A DNA stretch of 12,786 nt from JBDHZK01 sp039811865 (GTDB lineage: Bacteria; Actinomycetota; Actinomycetes; Propionibacteriales; Propionibacteriaceae). Shown here one piece after another: positions 6,124 through 12,309 of the stretch. The position numbers and the translations under genes are program-made. The notes under the pieces were generated by a model, which was not told the origin of the DNA, ran no database searches, and saw only the letters and a program-made list of their open reading frames with translations. Numbering within the stretch: position 1 is the first letter of the stretch; the number at the start of each line of letters is the position of its first letter. The stretch covers positions 1 to 12,786 of the forward strand of contig JBDHZK010000072.1 of NCBI GenBank assembly GCA_039811865.1, given 5' to 3'.

Positions 6124-7068
6124 GTGACCGTGGAGCAGCTATCCCCCGCGTACGCGGCGCTGCTCGACGCCTACGACCGCCACCTGAATCTCGAGCGCAA
6201 GACCTCGCCGCACACCCGCCGCGCGTACCTCGGCGACATCGCGGCGCTTCTGGAATACCTGCAGCGACTCGGGGTGGACGACCTGAGCCGCGTCGGTTTG
6301 GCGTCCCTGCGTAGCTGGCTGGCCAACCAGCAATCCCTCGGCGCGAGCCGAGCCACGCTGCAGCGCCGAGCGGCGGCGGCCCGGGTGTTCTTCGCGTGGG
6401 CGCGGGCGCAAGGGCTCCTGGACACCGATCCCGCTTCGGGACTGAAGTCGCCAAAGCTAGTCCGACCCCTACCGGAGACACTCGCGCCGCGCGAGGCGCG
6501 CGCACTTCTCGAGGCCGCCATCGCCCGAGTCGACGAGGCGTCGAAGGACGAGCCGCGCGCGGCGGCGCTGGCCCGTCGAGACGTAGCCATCCTCGAGACC
6601 CTGTACGCCGGCGGCATGCGAGTCAGCGAGCTGTGCGGGTTGGACGCCCCCGCACTCGATCTTGAGGGGGGCTCCGCCAGAGTGCTCGGCAAGGGCGACA
6701 AGGAGCGCACCGTGCTGCTCGGACGCCCGGCCGTCCGGGCCTTGCGGGACTGGCTGGACGTCCGAGCGCTGATCGCCGCGCCGGACGCCGCCCGGGCTGT
6801 CTTCGTCGGTGAACGCGGCTCCCGAATCGATCAGCGGGTGGTCCGCCGGATCGTCCACGCCGCGCTGGCCGCGGTGCCCGACGCCCCCGACCTAGGGCCG
6901 CACGGGCTGCGTCACGCCATGGCCACCCACCTGCTGGAGGGCGGCGCCGATCTGCGCACCGTCCAAGAACTGCTCGGCCACGCCTCCCTGGCCACCACTC
7001 AGATCTATACCCACGTCTCCACCGAGCGGCTTCGACAGGCGTTTCGGCAGGCACACCCCCGGGCCTGA
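6124..7068 (+). CDS. xerC: XerC/XerD-type site-specific tyrosine recombinase
   Basis: Tyrosine recombinase that, with a partner Xer protein, resolves chromosome dimers at dif; the neighbourhood (close to rpsB and the M23 peptidase gene) favours the chromosomal XerC rather than an element integrase. The 314 residues comprise an N-terminal SAM-like DNA-binding domain (about 8-100, with KTSPHTRRAYLGDI) and a catalytic domain (115-314). All catalytic residues are visible: Arg166 (GGMRVSELCGL), Lys190 (LGKGDKER), His260 and Arg263 (HGLRH), His286 (ELLGHASLATTQIYTHVS) and the nucleophile Tyr295. The start used is the GTG at 6124; another GTG two codons on is equally possible, and neither has a strong ribosome binding site. 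The usual actinobacterial neighbours dprA and the YifB-type ATPase are absent here. XerD cannot be fully excluded from sequence alone. Confidence 0.9.
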   Translation: MTVEQLSPAYAALLDAYDRHLNLERKTSPHTRRAYLGDIAALLEYLQRLGVDDLSRVGLASLRSWLANQQSLGASRATLQRRAAAARVFFAWARAQGLLDTDPASGLKSPKLVRPLPETLAPREARALLEAAIARVDEASKDEPRAAALARRDVAILETLYAGGMRVSELCGLDAPALDLEGGSARVLGKGDKERTVLLGRPAVRALRDWLDVRALIAAPDAARAVFVGERGSRIDQRVVRRIVHAALAAVPDAPDLGPHGLRHAMATHLLEGGADLRTVQELLGHASLATTQIYTHVSTERLRQAFRQAHPRA

Positions 7069-7106
7069 GCCCCCCACCGCACCCCCGGGCCGGCCGCACC
7101 CGCCGA

Positions 7107-7129
7107 CCGCGGCCCGCGGACAGGTCCGC
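7107..7129 (+). terminator. Two overlapping GC hairpins after xerC
   Basis: CCGCG-GCC-CGCGG (7107-7119) and GCGGAC-AG-GTCCGC (7116-7129) share four bases, so only one stem can form at a time. They lie 39 bases after the xerC stop and 67 bases before the transporter ATG. This could be a weak terminator for xerC or leader structure for the transporter; there is no U-run. Confidence 0.25.
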
Positions 7130-7195
7130 TGATGTTTCATGGCCATCGGCGAGGGTGGCGCGGCGACTCACGTCCGCTTCATAGGCTTGGGCGCA

Positions 7196-8167
7196 ATGTC
7201 CCTCCTCCAGCGTCTGCGCATCGACCCGTTCCTGCTGGCGATCATCACCGCCGCCGGGGCAGCGTCACTCCTGCCCGCCGGCGGCGCCCTGATCCCCGTC
7301 CTCGACTGGGCCACCAAGATCGCAATCGGCGCCCTGTTCTTCCTCTACGGCGTCCGGCTACATCCCAAGCAGGCCCTCGAGGGCCTGCGCCATTGGCGGC
7401 TCCACACAACCATCCTGACGTTCACCTATGTCGCATTTCCCCTTGTCGGACTAGCATTGGGCGGGCTGGTCCCGAACGTGATCAGCCCGGCCTTGTACCC
7501 GGGCCTGCTTTATCTATGCCTGGTCCCCTCCACCGTCCAGTCTTCGATCGCGTTCACCTCGGTCGCTCGGGGGAACGTGGCTGGAGCAATCGTGAGCGCC
7601 TCGTTCTCCAACCTGATCGGGGTGGCGGTGACCCCGCTGTTGACGATCGCCCTGATGCGGACGGCAGGTGGCGGGGGGATCGACCCATCGTCCATCTGGG
7701 ACGTGGTGCTACAGCTCCTCGTGCCGTTCGTCCTGGGGCAGCTTTCCCGCCGCTGGACCGCCGGCTTCGTCACCCGCCATCCGAAACTCAAGCTGTTCGA
7801 CCAGGGCTCGATCGTCCTGGTCGTCTACGCCGCCTTCTCCGCCGGCGTCCGGGAGGGCATCTGGACGATGCTCAGCGGACGCGACCTGCTCGTCCTGATC
7901 GGTGCTTGCCTGGCGCTGCTCGCGCTGATGCTGTGGGCCACTTGGGCAGCCGCCAAGGCATTGCGCTTCAACCGCGAAGACCGAATCGCGATCCAGTTCT
8001 GCGGCACCAAGAAATCGCTGGCCAGCGGCTTGCCCATGGCGACCGTGCTCTTCGCCGGCCAGCCGATTGGCCTGATCATGTTGCCGCTGATGGTCTTCCA
8101 CCAGGCGCAACTGATGGCCTGCGGCTATCTGGCGGGGCGCTACGCGCGCCAAGGGGAGCGACCCTGA
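7196..8167 (+). CDS. Bile acid:sodium symporter family transporter (YfeH-like, SBF-like)
   Basis: Integral membrane protein of 323 residues with about nine to ten hydrophobic segments (for example 13-35, 41-52, 71-92, 99-122, 127-152, 168-183, 204-218, 229-250, 283-310), the layout of the BART/SBF superfamily. It resembles E. coli YfeH closely over its length: RIDPFLLAIIT near the N-terminus, LYLCLVPSTVQSSIAFTS (105-122), GNVAGAIVSASFSN (126-139), LLVPFVLGQLSRRW (174-187) and FCGTKKSLASGLPM (268-281). The conserved polar crossover segments suggest a sodium-coupled organic anion carrier; the true substrate is unknown, and bile acid is only the family label. The ATG at 7196 fits the YfeH N-terminus better than an in-frame ATG at 7139, though neither has a clear ribosome binding site. 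It is convergent with the SPFH gene. Confidence 0.9.
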   Translation: MSLLQRLRIDPFLLAIITAAGAASLLPAGGALIPVLDWATKIAIGALFFLYGVRLHPKQALEGLRHWRLHTTILTFTYVAFPLVGLALGGLVPNVISPALYPGLLYLCLVPSTVQSSIAFTSVARGNVAGAIVSASFSNLIGVAVTPLLTIALMRTAGGGGIDPSSIWDVVLQLLVPFVLGQLSRRWTAGFVTRHPKLKLFDQGSIVLVVYAAFSAGVREGIWTMLSGRDLLVLIGACLALLALMLWATWAAAKALRFNREDRIAIQFCGTKKSLASGLPMATVLFAGQPIGLIMLPLMVFHQAQLMACGYLAGRYARQGERP

Positions 8168-8257
8168 CCCTCGCAGGTACAGCGATGCGGAACGCGGCCC
8201 GATGCGCGCGAGCGCGAAGCAGGGGCCTGCGACAAGGATTGCGTCCCGGGTCGGCGC

Positions 8258-8271
8258 TGGGCCTTCGCCCA
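8258..8271. terminator. Weak hairpin between convergent transporter and SPFH genes
   Basis: TGGGC-CTTC-GCCCA is a perfect 5-bp stem and 4-base loop within the 124-bp convergent gap. It is the clearest short stem I see there. It has no U-run and is too short to assign with confidence. Confidence 0.25.
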
Positions 8272-8291
8272 CCAGTGGCCGGGCTGCCGGC

Positions 8292-9608
8292 CTAGCCCTG
8301 GTGACCCCCAGTGAAATCCGGTCCCGGATGCGGTGGCTGCGCGTTCCGGTGCCGCTCTTGCTCAGCGGGGGGAGCCCACTGCTGCTGGGGCTGCTGGGCC
8401 GGTGCCGCGTCCCCAGCCGGCGGTCCCCACTGTTGGGGCGCCTGCTGGCGTGGGGTCGTCGCGGGCTGTTCCTCCGGAGCGTCCGGCGTCGGGATCGACG
8501 CCTCGATCTGCTGGTTCCGGGCGGGCTTGGCGGACAGCCTGGCCGCCACCCCCTTCTCGAGCTGCTGGGCCTCGGCGATTGCCTGCTGGACCGTCCGCTG
8601 CGATTCGGCCTCGTCGGCCTCCTTTTGTTGGCGAATCTCGGCCAGCACGTCGACCGGGGCCGGAGCGGTGAACTCGCTGGGGTCGAAGTCCTCGTCCTGC
8701 TGCATGGCGGCGCCCAAGCGCCCCACGGTGCTGCCGAGCCCCTTGAGCGCATCGTTCAACTCGCTCGGGACGATCCACACCTTGTTCGAGTCGCCGCGCG
8801 CGATCGCGGGCAACATCTGCATGTACTGGTAGGCAAGCAGCGACTGACTCGGTTTGCCCGCATGGATCGCATTGAACACCGTCGTGATCGCCTGCGCCTC
8901 GCCCTCGGAGCGAAGCATCTTCGCCTGGCGATCGGCCTGCGCCCGCAGGACCGCCGACTCCCGCTCGCCCTGCGCCCGCAGGATGGATGCCTCCCGGTCA
9001 CCGCTGGCCGACAGGATCTGCGACTGCCGCTGGCCCTCGGCCAGCAGGATCGCGGCGCGCTTGTCGCGCTCCGCTCTGGCGCCCTTCTCCATCGCGTCGC
9101 GGATCGTTGCCGGCGGCTCCACGGAACGCAGCTCGACGCGGTTGACCTTGATCCCCCACTTGCCGGTCGCTTCGTCCAGGACTGCGCGCAGCTTCTGGTT
9201 GATGTCCTCGCGGCTGGTCAGCGTGCGCTCCAGATCGAGGCCGCCGATGATGTTGCGCAGGGTGGTCATGGTGAGCTGCTCGATCGCCTGGATGTAGTTC
9301 TGCGCCTCATAAGCGGCGCGCACGGGGTCGATAACCTGGAAGTAGATCACCGAGTCGATGTTCACCATCAGGTTGTCCTCGGTGATCACGCCCTGCGGGG
9401 GGAACGGGACGACCGCCTCGCGCATGTCAAGCGTGTAGCGCACCTGGTCCAGAATCGGGACCACCAAGTGGGCACCCGGCTCAAGCGTGCGACGGAACTT
9501 GCCCAGCCGCTCCACGATGGCCACCTTCTGCTGCCGGATCACCTTCACCGACTGCAGCAGGGCAATGATGACGACGGCCAAGATGACGAGGCCAACGATG
9601 TATTCCAT
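8292..9608 (-). CDS. SPFH/band-7 (stomatin/prohibitin-like) membrane protein with Gln/Pro/Trp-rich tail
   Basis: Predicted membrane scaffold of the QmcA/stomatin type, 438 residues. Residues 3-19 form one N-terminal hydrophobic anchor. The SPFH domain spans about 20-185, with QKVAIVERLGKFRRTLEPG (27-45), FPPQGVITEDNLMVNID (69-85) and WGIKVNRVELRSVEPP (151-166). Residues 175-240 are an Ala/Glu/Arg-rich coiled coil with repeated LRAQ-type units. The last 70 or so residues are low complexity, rich in Gln, Pro and Ala, with a near-duplicated QQWGPPA (392-398) and QQWAPPA (409-415), and end in PGPDFTGGHQG. The start is ATG 9608-9606, since an in-frame stop lies shortly upstream; GGAGG sits unusually close to it. 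It follows nfeD by 57 bp, the classic NfeD-SPFH pair found in bacteria and archaea. Its role in membrane organisation or protein quality control is inferred from the family. Confidence 0.93.
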   Translation of the reverse strand: MEYIVGLVILAVVIIALLQSVKVIRQQKVAIVERLGKFRRTLEPGAHLVVPILDQVRYTLDMREAVVPFPPQGVITEDNLMVNIDSVIYFQVIDPVRAAYEAQNYIQAIEQLTMTTLRNIIGGLDLERTLTSREDINQKLRAVLDEATGKWGIKVNRVELRSVEPPATIRDAMEKGARAERDKRAAILLAEGQRQSQILSASGDREASILRAQGERESAVLRAQADRQAKMLRSEGEAQAITTVFNAIHAGKPSQSLLAYQYMQMLPAIARGDSNKVWIVPSELNDALKGLGSTVGRLGAAMQQDEDFDPSEFTAPAPVDVLAEIRQQKEADEAESQRTVQQAIAEAQQLEKGVAARLSAKPARNQQIEASIPTPDAPEEQPATTPRQQAPQQWGPPAGDAAPAQQPQQQWAPPAEQERHRNAQPPHPGPDFTGGHQG

Positions 9609-9665
9609 GCCTCCAAGGTAGCCTCACCGGGGTCGGACCCAAGAGCGGCACCCGGTGTGGCGCAG

Positions 9666-10139
9666 TCAGCCGAGCGGCTTGTCCACCGGATGGACGACGA
9701 CGGTCGTCCCGTCAACCTCGAAGACCTCGATCTTGGTTCCGGCCGGGATGACCGAACTGTCGTAGCTGCGCGCGGTCCAGGTGTCTCCGCCCACCTTGGC
9801 TTCTCCGCTCGAGGCAGTGATCTCCGCGCTGGCCACGCCTGCGCTGCCCACCATCTTGGCCAGGGACGATCGGTAGCCGGGAGCGTTGCGGATCTTGGCC
9901 AGCAGCGTCGGGCGCAGCAACACGAGCATCCCGACCGCGACGACCACGGCGATGATCACCTGGATCCACCAAAGCCCGGGAAACAACAGTGCGGCGGCGA
10001 CGCCGGCGAGGGCTCCGCCGGCGAGCATCAACAGCACGAGGTCGCCGGTGAGCATTTCCGCGGACGCGAGCAGCCCGGCTGCCACCAGCCAAAGCACCCA
10101 AAGGTGCTGCCCAAGCCAGTCGTTCAAGTTGACGCCCAA
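9666..10139 (-). CDS. NfeD-like membrane protein
   Basis: Short NfeD-type protein of 157 residues that commonly accompanies SPFH proteins and is thought to act with them in membrane microdomains. Three hydrophobic segments (about 12-29, 34-53 and 57-76) are followed by a soluble domain (97-152) with the OB-fold pattern: VGSAGVASAEI, then GEAKVGGDTWTARS, then IPAGTKIEVFEVDGTTVVVH. There is no protease domain, so it is the short NfeD1b type. The start is uncertain. I use the TTG at 10139-10137, close behind GAGGAGGAGG, but an in-frame TTG at 10127-10125 is possible and overlaps the stop of a 12-codon leader frame. It lies 63 bp downstream of the ABC ATPase gene and 57 bp upstream of the SPFH gene, so the three genes probably form one operon. 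Confidence 0.88.
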   Translation of the reverse strand: MGVNLNDWLGQHLWVLWLVAAGLLASAEMLTGDLVLLMLAGGALAGVAAALLFPGLWWIQVIIAVVVAVGMLVLLRPTLLAKIRNAPGYRSSLAKMVGSAGVASAEITASSGEAKVGGDTWTARSYDSSVIPAGTKIEVFEVDGTTVVVHPVDKPLG

Positions 10140-10162
10140 CCCTCCTCCTCAGGAGTAATCAT
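10124..10162 (-). CDS. Possible 12-codon leader peptide overlapping the nfeD start
   Basis: ATG at 10162-10160 opens a frame encoding MITPEEEGWAST and stopping with TGA at 10126-10124. The frame reads through the nfeD ribosome binding site, and its TGA overlaps an in-frame nfeD TTG as TTGA, a pattern seen in translational coupling. Its own ribosome binding site is weak (GGTGG). It could equally be chance. Confidence 0.2.
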   Translation of the reverse strand: MITPEEEGWAST

Positions 10163-10202
10163 GCCACCGTGCCCGCCTCGGGCCGCTGGCCAAAGCCGCC
10201 TG

Positions 10203-10985
10203 TCAGCGGATCCGGGCCAGCCAGCGTCCGTCCTCACGACGCACCGTCAGTGGAATGTCGAAGACCGCGCTGAGCAGCGGCTCGGTCAGAGTCTTCTCGA
10301 CCGGTCCGGCGGCGGCGATGCGACCCTTCTTGAGTAGCAGGGCATGCGTGATCCCGCGCGGGATCTCCTCGACGTGATGGGTCACCAGCACCGTGGCCGG
10401 CGAATCCTCGTCGCTGCAGATGTCCCCCAGCGTCGCGACCAACGACTCGCGTCCGGTGAGGTCCAGGCCGGCGGCCGGCTCGTCCAGCAGCAGCAACTCC
10501 GGATCGGTCATCAACGCCCGGGCGATCTGGACGCGCTTACGCTCGCCCTCGCTCAAGGTGCCGAACGTCCGATCGGCCAGGTGGTCGACCCGAAGCTGGC
10601 GCAGCAAGGCGTTGGCCCGCGAGTGATCGGCGCGCTCATACTCTTCACGCCAGCGTCCAAGCACCGCGTAGGACGCCGAAACGACCACGTCCGCGACCCG
10701 CTCGGAGCGTGGGATCCGATCGGCCAAGGCGGCCGAGGTGACGCCGATCCGCGGCCGTAGCTCGAAGACGTCCACGGCGCCCAAGCGCTCGCCAAGCAGC
10801 GTCACCGTGCCGGTGGTCGGATGGCTTTGCGCCGCGAGCAGTTGGAGCAGCGTCGTCTTGCCAGCGCCGTTCGGGCCGATCAGCACCCAGCGTTCGGACT
10901 CGTCGATGGTCCAGTTGATGTTGCGAAGCAGGGTCGCCTGCCCCCGCACCACCGAAACGCCAACGAGCTGCGCCACTGCCGTCAT
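10203..10985 (-). CDS. ABC transporter-type ATPase without adjacent permease (ModF/YlmA-like)
   Basis: A single nucleotide-binding domain of 260 residues with no membrane segment. Walker A is GPNGAGKTT (37-45), the signature is LSEGERKR (144-151), Walker B is ELLLLDEP (163-170), the D-loop is AGLD (172-175) and the switch His is in VTHHVEEI (201-208). Where most transporters have a Q-loop glutamine there is RIGVTSAAL (79-87), and the signature is LSEGE rather than LSGGQ. Both features resemble, to my reading, the stand-alone ModF/YlmA-like branch; transport of any substrate is unproven. No permease or binding protein is encoded within this window. It is the first gene of a probable ATPase-nfeD-SPFH operon. 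The ATG at 10985-10983 lacks a ribosome binding site and may be leaderless. A strong terminator lies just upstream of it. Confidence 0.88.
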   Translation of the reverse strand: MTAVAQLVGVSVVRGQATLLRNINWTIDESERWVLIGPNGAGKTTLLQLLAAQSHPTTGTVTLLGERLGAVDVFELRPRIGVTSAALADRIPRSERVADVVVSASYAVLGRWREEYERADHSRANALLRQLRVDHLADRTFGTLSEGERKRVQIARALMTDPELLLLDEPAAGLDLTGRESLVATLGDICSDEDSPATVLVTHHVEEIPRGITHALLLKKGRIAAAGPVEKTLTEPLLSAVFDIPLTVRREDGRWLARIR

Positions 10986-11043
10986 GGCGTAGAACCTACA
11001 AGACTCATCGCTCCACCTCGGGTTGGACGACCCCGGACGCGGC

Positions 11044-11076
11044 TCGGCGCCGGACCCGAAAAGGGCCCGGCGCCGA
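11044..11076 (-). terminator. Strong stem-loop terminator after the small repeat protein gene
   Basis: TCGGCGCCGG (11044-11053) and CCGGCGCCGA (11067-11076) are perfect 10-bp arms. Inside, after one mismatch, CCC (11055-11057) pairs with GGG (11063-11065) around a 5-base loop. It begins 11 bases after the TGA of the small gene. There is no U-run, as is common for actinobacterial terminators. It separates the small gene from the ATPase operon. Confidence 0.7.
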
Positions 11077-11086
11077 ACTAGAAGCG

Positions 11087-11398
11087 TCAGTTGTCTTCGG
11101 GCTTGGGGTGTTCGTCCGCCACGAACTCCTGCTTCTCCGGGACCATCTGGCCGTAGTCGGGGTCCGCCTGGTGCGACTCTGCCTCGCTGACGGTCTCGTC
11201 GGTGTCGTGGATGGTGCGCTGGAAGCGCGGCGAATCCGCGCCGCCGTAGTTGGGGTTCGCGGTAGCCCGCTCATGCCCCTGGGCATGGGGGGCATTCTCC
11301 CCTCCGTAGGAGGGGTTGGCGGCCGGGTCGTGATGCGGGTGCGGCTCGTCGCGCCCACCGTAGTTCGGGTTGGCCTTGGGCCCATTGACGTCATCCAC
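11087..11398 (-). CDS. Small hydrophilic protein with four A-[ND]-P-x-Y-G repeats, function unknown
   Basis: A 103-residue protein I do not recognise. It has no hydrophobic segment and no Cys, is rich in Asp, Glu, His, Pro, Asn and Gly, and is predicted acidic and intrinsically disordered. Its striking feature is a repeated motif: ANPNYGG (9-15), ANPSYGG (27-33), ANPNYGG (47-53) and ADPDYGQ (78-84), with start-to-start spacings of 18, 20 and 31 residues. Eight His residues, including HPHH at 20-23, leave room for metal binding, but this is speculation. It is very probably translated: the GTG start at 11398-11396 is preceded by GAGGAGG at seven bases. It is a single-gene unit, with the fabI terminator and an A/T-rich promoter-like patch upstream and a strong terminator downstream. 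The third repeat has slight codon changes relative to the first, so the repeats are not a recent DNA duplication. Confidence 0.8.
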   Translation of the reverse strand: MDDVNGPKANPNYGGRDEPHPHHDPAANPSYGGENAPHAQGHERATANPNYGGADSPRFQRTIHDTDETVSEAESHQADPDYGQMVPEKQEFVADEHPKPEDN

Positions 11399-11470
11399 TT
11401 GCGGACCTCCTCGTCCCAGCGCCGAAGACGTTCTCGGCTAGTTTTATGCTACAGAAAGCTTTTCAAAATC
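11399..11470 (-). promoter_or_regulatory. A/T-rich promoter region of the small repeat protein gene
   Basis: The stretch 11440-11470 is far richer in A and T than the rest of the window. On the minus strand a possible -10 is TAGCAT (complement of 11446-11451, 4/6), with TTCCGA (3/6) 17 bp upstream; other pairings are possible. Because a terminator closes fabI just before it, this is the natural place for a dedicated promoter. An AAAGCTTT palindrome is also present. Confidence 0.4.
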
Positions 11471-11492
11471 GGAAACGCTTCATCGCGCTTCC
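11471..11492 (-). terminator. Intrinsic terminator of the fabG-fabI operon
   Basis: On the minus strand GGAAGCGC, a 6-base loop GATGAA, and GCGTTTCC make an 8-bp stem with one G-U pair. It starts 7 bases after the fabI stop and is followed directly by GATTTTG, a short U-rich tail. It is the most textbook-like intrinsic terminator in the window. Confidence 0.75.
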
Positions 11493-11499
11493 GCTCACA

Positions 11500-12270
11500 T
11501 CATGCACCGGTTGCGTGAACTCCGCCGTCCACATGGATGATCTCGCCCGTGGTTGCGGGGAACCAGTCGCTCAGCAGCGCAACGACGGCTTTCGCGGTGG
11601 GTGTGGTGTCCTTCGGATCCCAGCCGATCGGGGCGCGCTCAGCCCAAACGTGGTCGAAGCGATCGGCGCCGGGGATCGCCTTCTTCGCGATCGTCGACAG
11701 TGGACCCGCCGCCACCAGGTTCGATCGGACGCCATCCGGCCCGAGGTAGCGGGAAAGGTAGCGGTTGGCGCTTTCCAGGGCAGCCTTGGCCACGCCCATC
11801 CAGTCGTACGCCGGCCAGGAGATCGTCGCGTCGAAGGTCATGCCGACCACCGACGCGCTGGGTCCGAACAGCGGCTTGCAAGCCATGGCGAGGGACACCA
11901 GCGAGTAGGCCGAAGTTTGGACCGCCATGCCGACGTCCGCCCATTCGGTGGACAAGAAGTTGCCGCCCAGTGCCGTCTCGGGATTGGCGTAAGCGATGGA
12001 GTGGACGACCCCGTCGATCCGGTCCACGTGCTGGCGCAACGTGTCGGCCAACCCCGCCAGGTGCTCGGGGTTGTTGACGTCGATCTCCACCAGCGCGGGG
12101 ACGGGGTCGAGCCGCTTGATCACCCGGCCGGTGAGGCTCATCGCGCGTCCGAAGTTGGAGACGATGACGGTCGCCCCCTCCTGTTGCGCGATCTCCGCGA
12201 CGCGGTAGGCGATCGAGGTGTTCATCGTCACGCCGGCGACGAGGATGTTCTTGCCTTCGAGGATGCCCAT
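11500..12270 (-). CDS. fabI: Enoyl-[acyl-carrier-protein] reductase (NADH), InhA/FabI type
   Basis: This enzyme reduces the trans-2-enoyl-ACP double bond in the last step of each fatty acid elongation cycle. At 256 residues it is a divergent short-chain dehydrogenase close to M. tuberculosis InhA. Seen are the nucleotide-binding GVTMNTSIAY (13-22), IDVNNPEHL (63-71), DGVVHSIAYA (86-95), the catalytic pair Tyr155 and Lys162 in AYDWMGVAK (the Yx6K spacing of FabI/InhA), GVRSNLVAAGPLSTIA (180-195), RAPIGW (212-217) and WFPATTGEIIHVDGG (236-250). The InhA residue Ser94 corresponds to Ser91 here. The substrate-binding loop before RAPIGW is shorter than in InhA, which suggests ordinary-length fatty acids rather than mycolate precursors; that is inference. 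The ATG at 12270-12268 has AGAAGGG upstream. It lies 39 bp downstream of fabG and is cotranscribed with it. Confidence 0.95.
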   Translation of the reverse strand: MGILEGKNILVAGVTMNTSIAYRVAEIAQQEGATVIVSNFGRAMSLTGRVIKRLDPVPALVEIDVNNPEHLAGLADTLRQHVDRIDGVVHSIAYANPETALGGNFLSTEWADVGMAVQTSAYSLVSLAMACKPLFGPSASVVGMTFDATISWPAYDWMGVAKAALESANRYLSRYLGPDGVRSNLVAAGPLSTIAKKAIPGADRFDHVWAERAPIGWDPKDTTPTAKAVVALLSDWFPATTGEIIHVDGGVHATGA

Positions 12271-12309
12271 CGACTGGCCCTTCTGTTCGGTTGCCTACCT
12301 GGTCGGTCG

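Noticed and set aside
6124..7068. Tyrosine recombinase as sign of an integrated element
   Set aside because: No att repeats, tRNA target, or phage or plasmid genes; it lies in a conserved housekeeping neighbourhood typical of xerC.
7132..8295. 387-codon plus-strand frame over the transporter gene
   Set aside because: Arg/Pro/Gly-rich shadow; the frame starting at 7196 gives a clear membrane transporter with family motifs.
7709..8752. 347-codon minus-strand frame spanning the transporter and SPFH ends
   Set aside because: Ser/Arg/Pro-rich shadow crossing two real genes in different orientations.
8202..10337. 711-codon open frame on the plus strand
   Set aside because: Antisense to the SPFH and nfeD genes, both well supported; composition is Arg/His/Leu/Gly-rich shadow sequence.
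11147..11374. Spaced repeats as a CRISPR-like array
   Set aside because: The repeats are protein-level motifs in one frame, degenerate in DNA, unequally spaced, and inside a coding gene.
11005..11394. Alternative 129-codon frame over the small repeat protein gene
   Set aside because: Thr/Arg/Ser/Pro-rich shadow that runs through the strong terminator; the chosen frame has an excellent ribosome binding site and ordered repeats.
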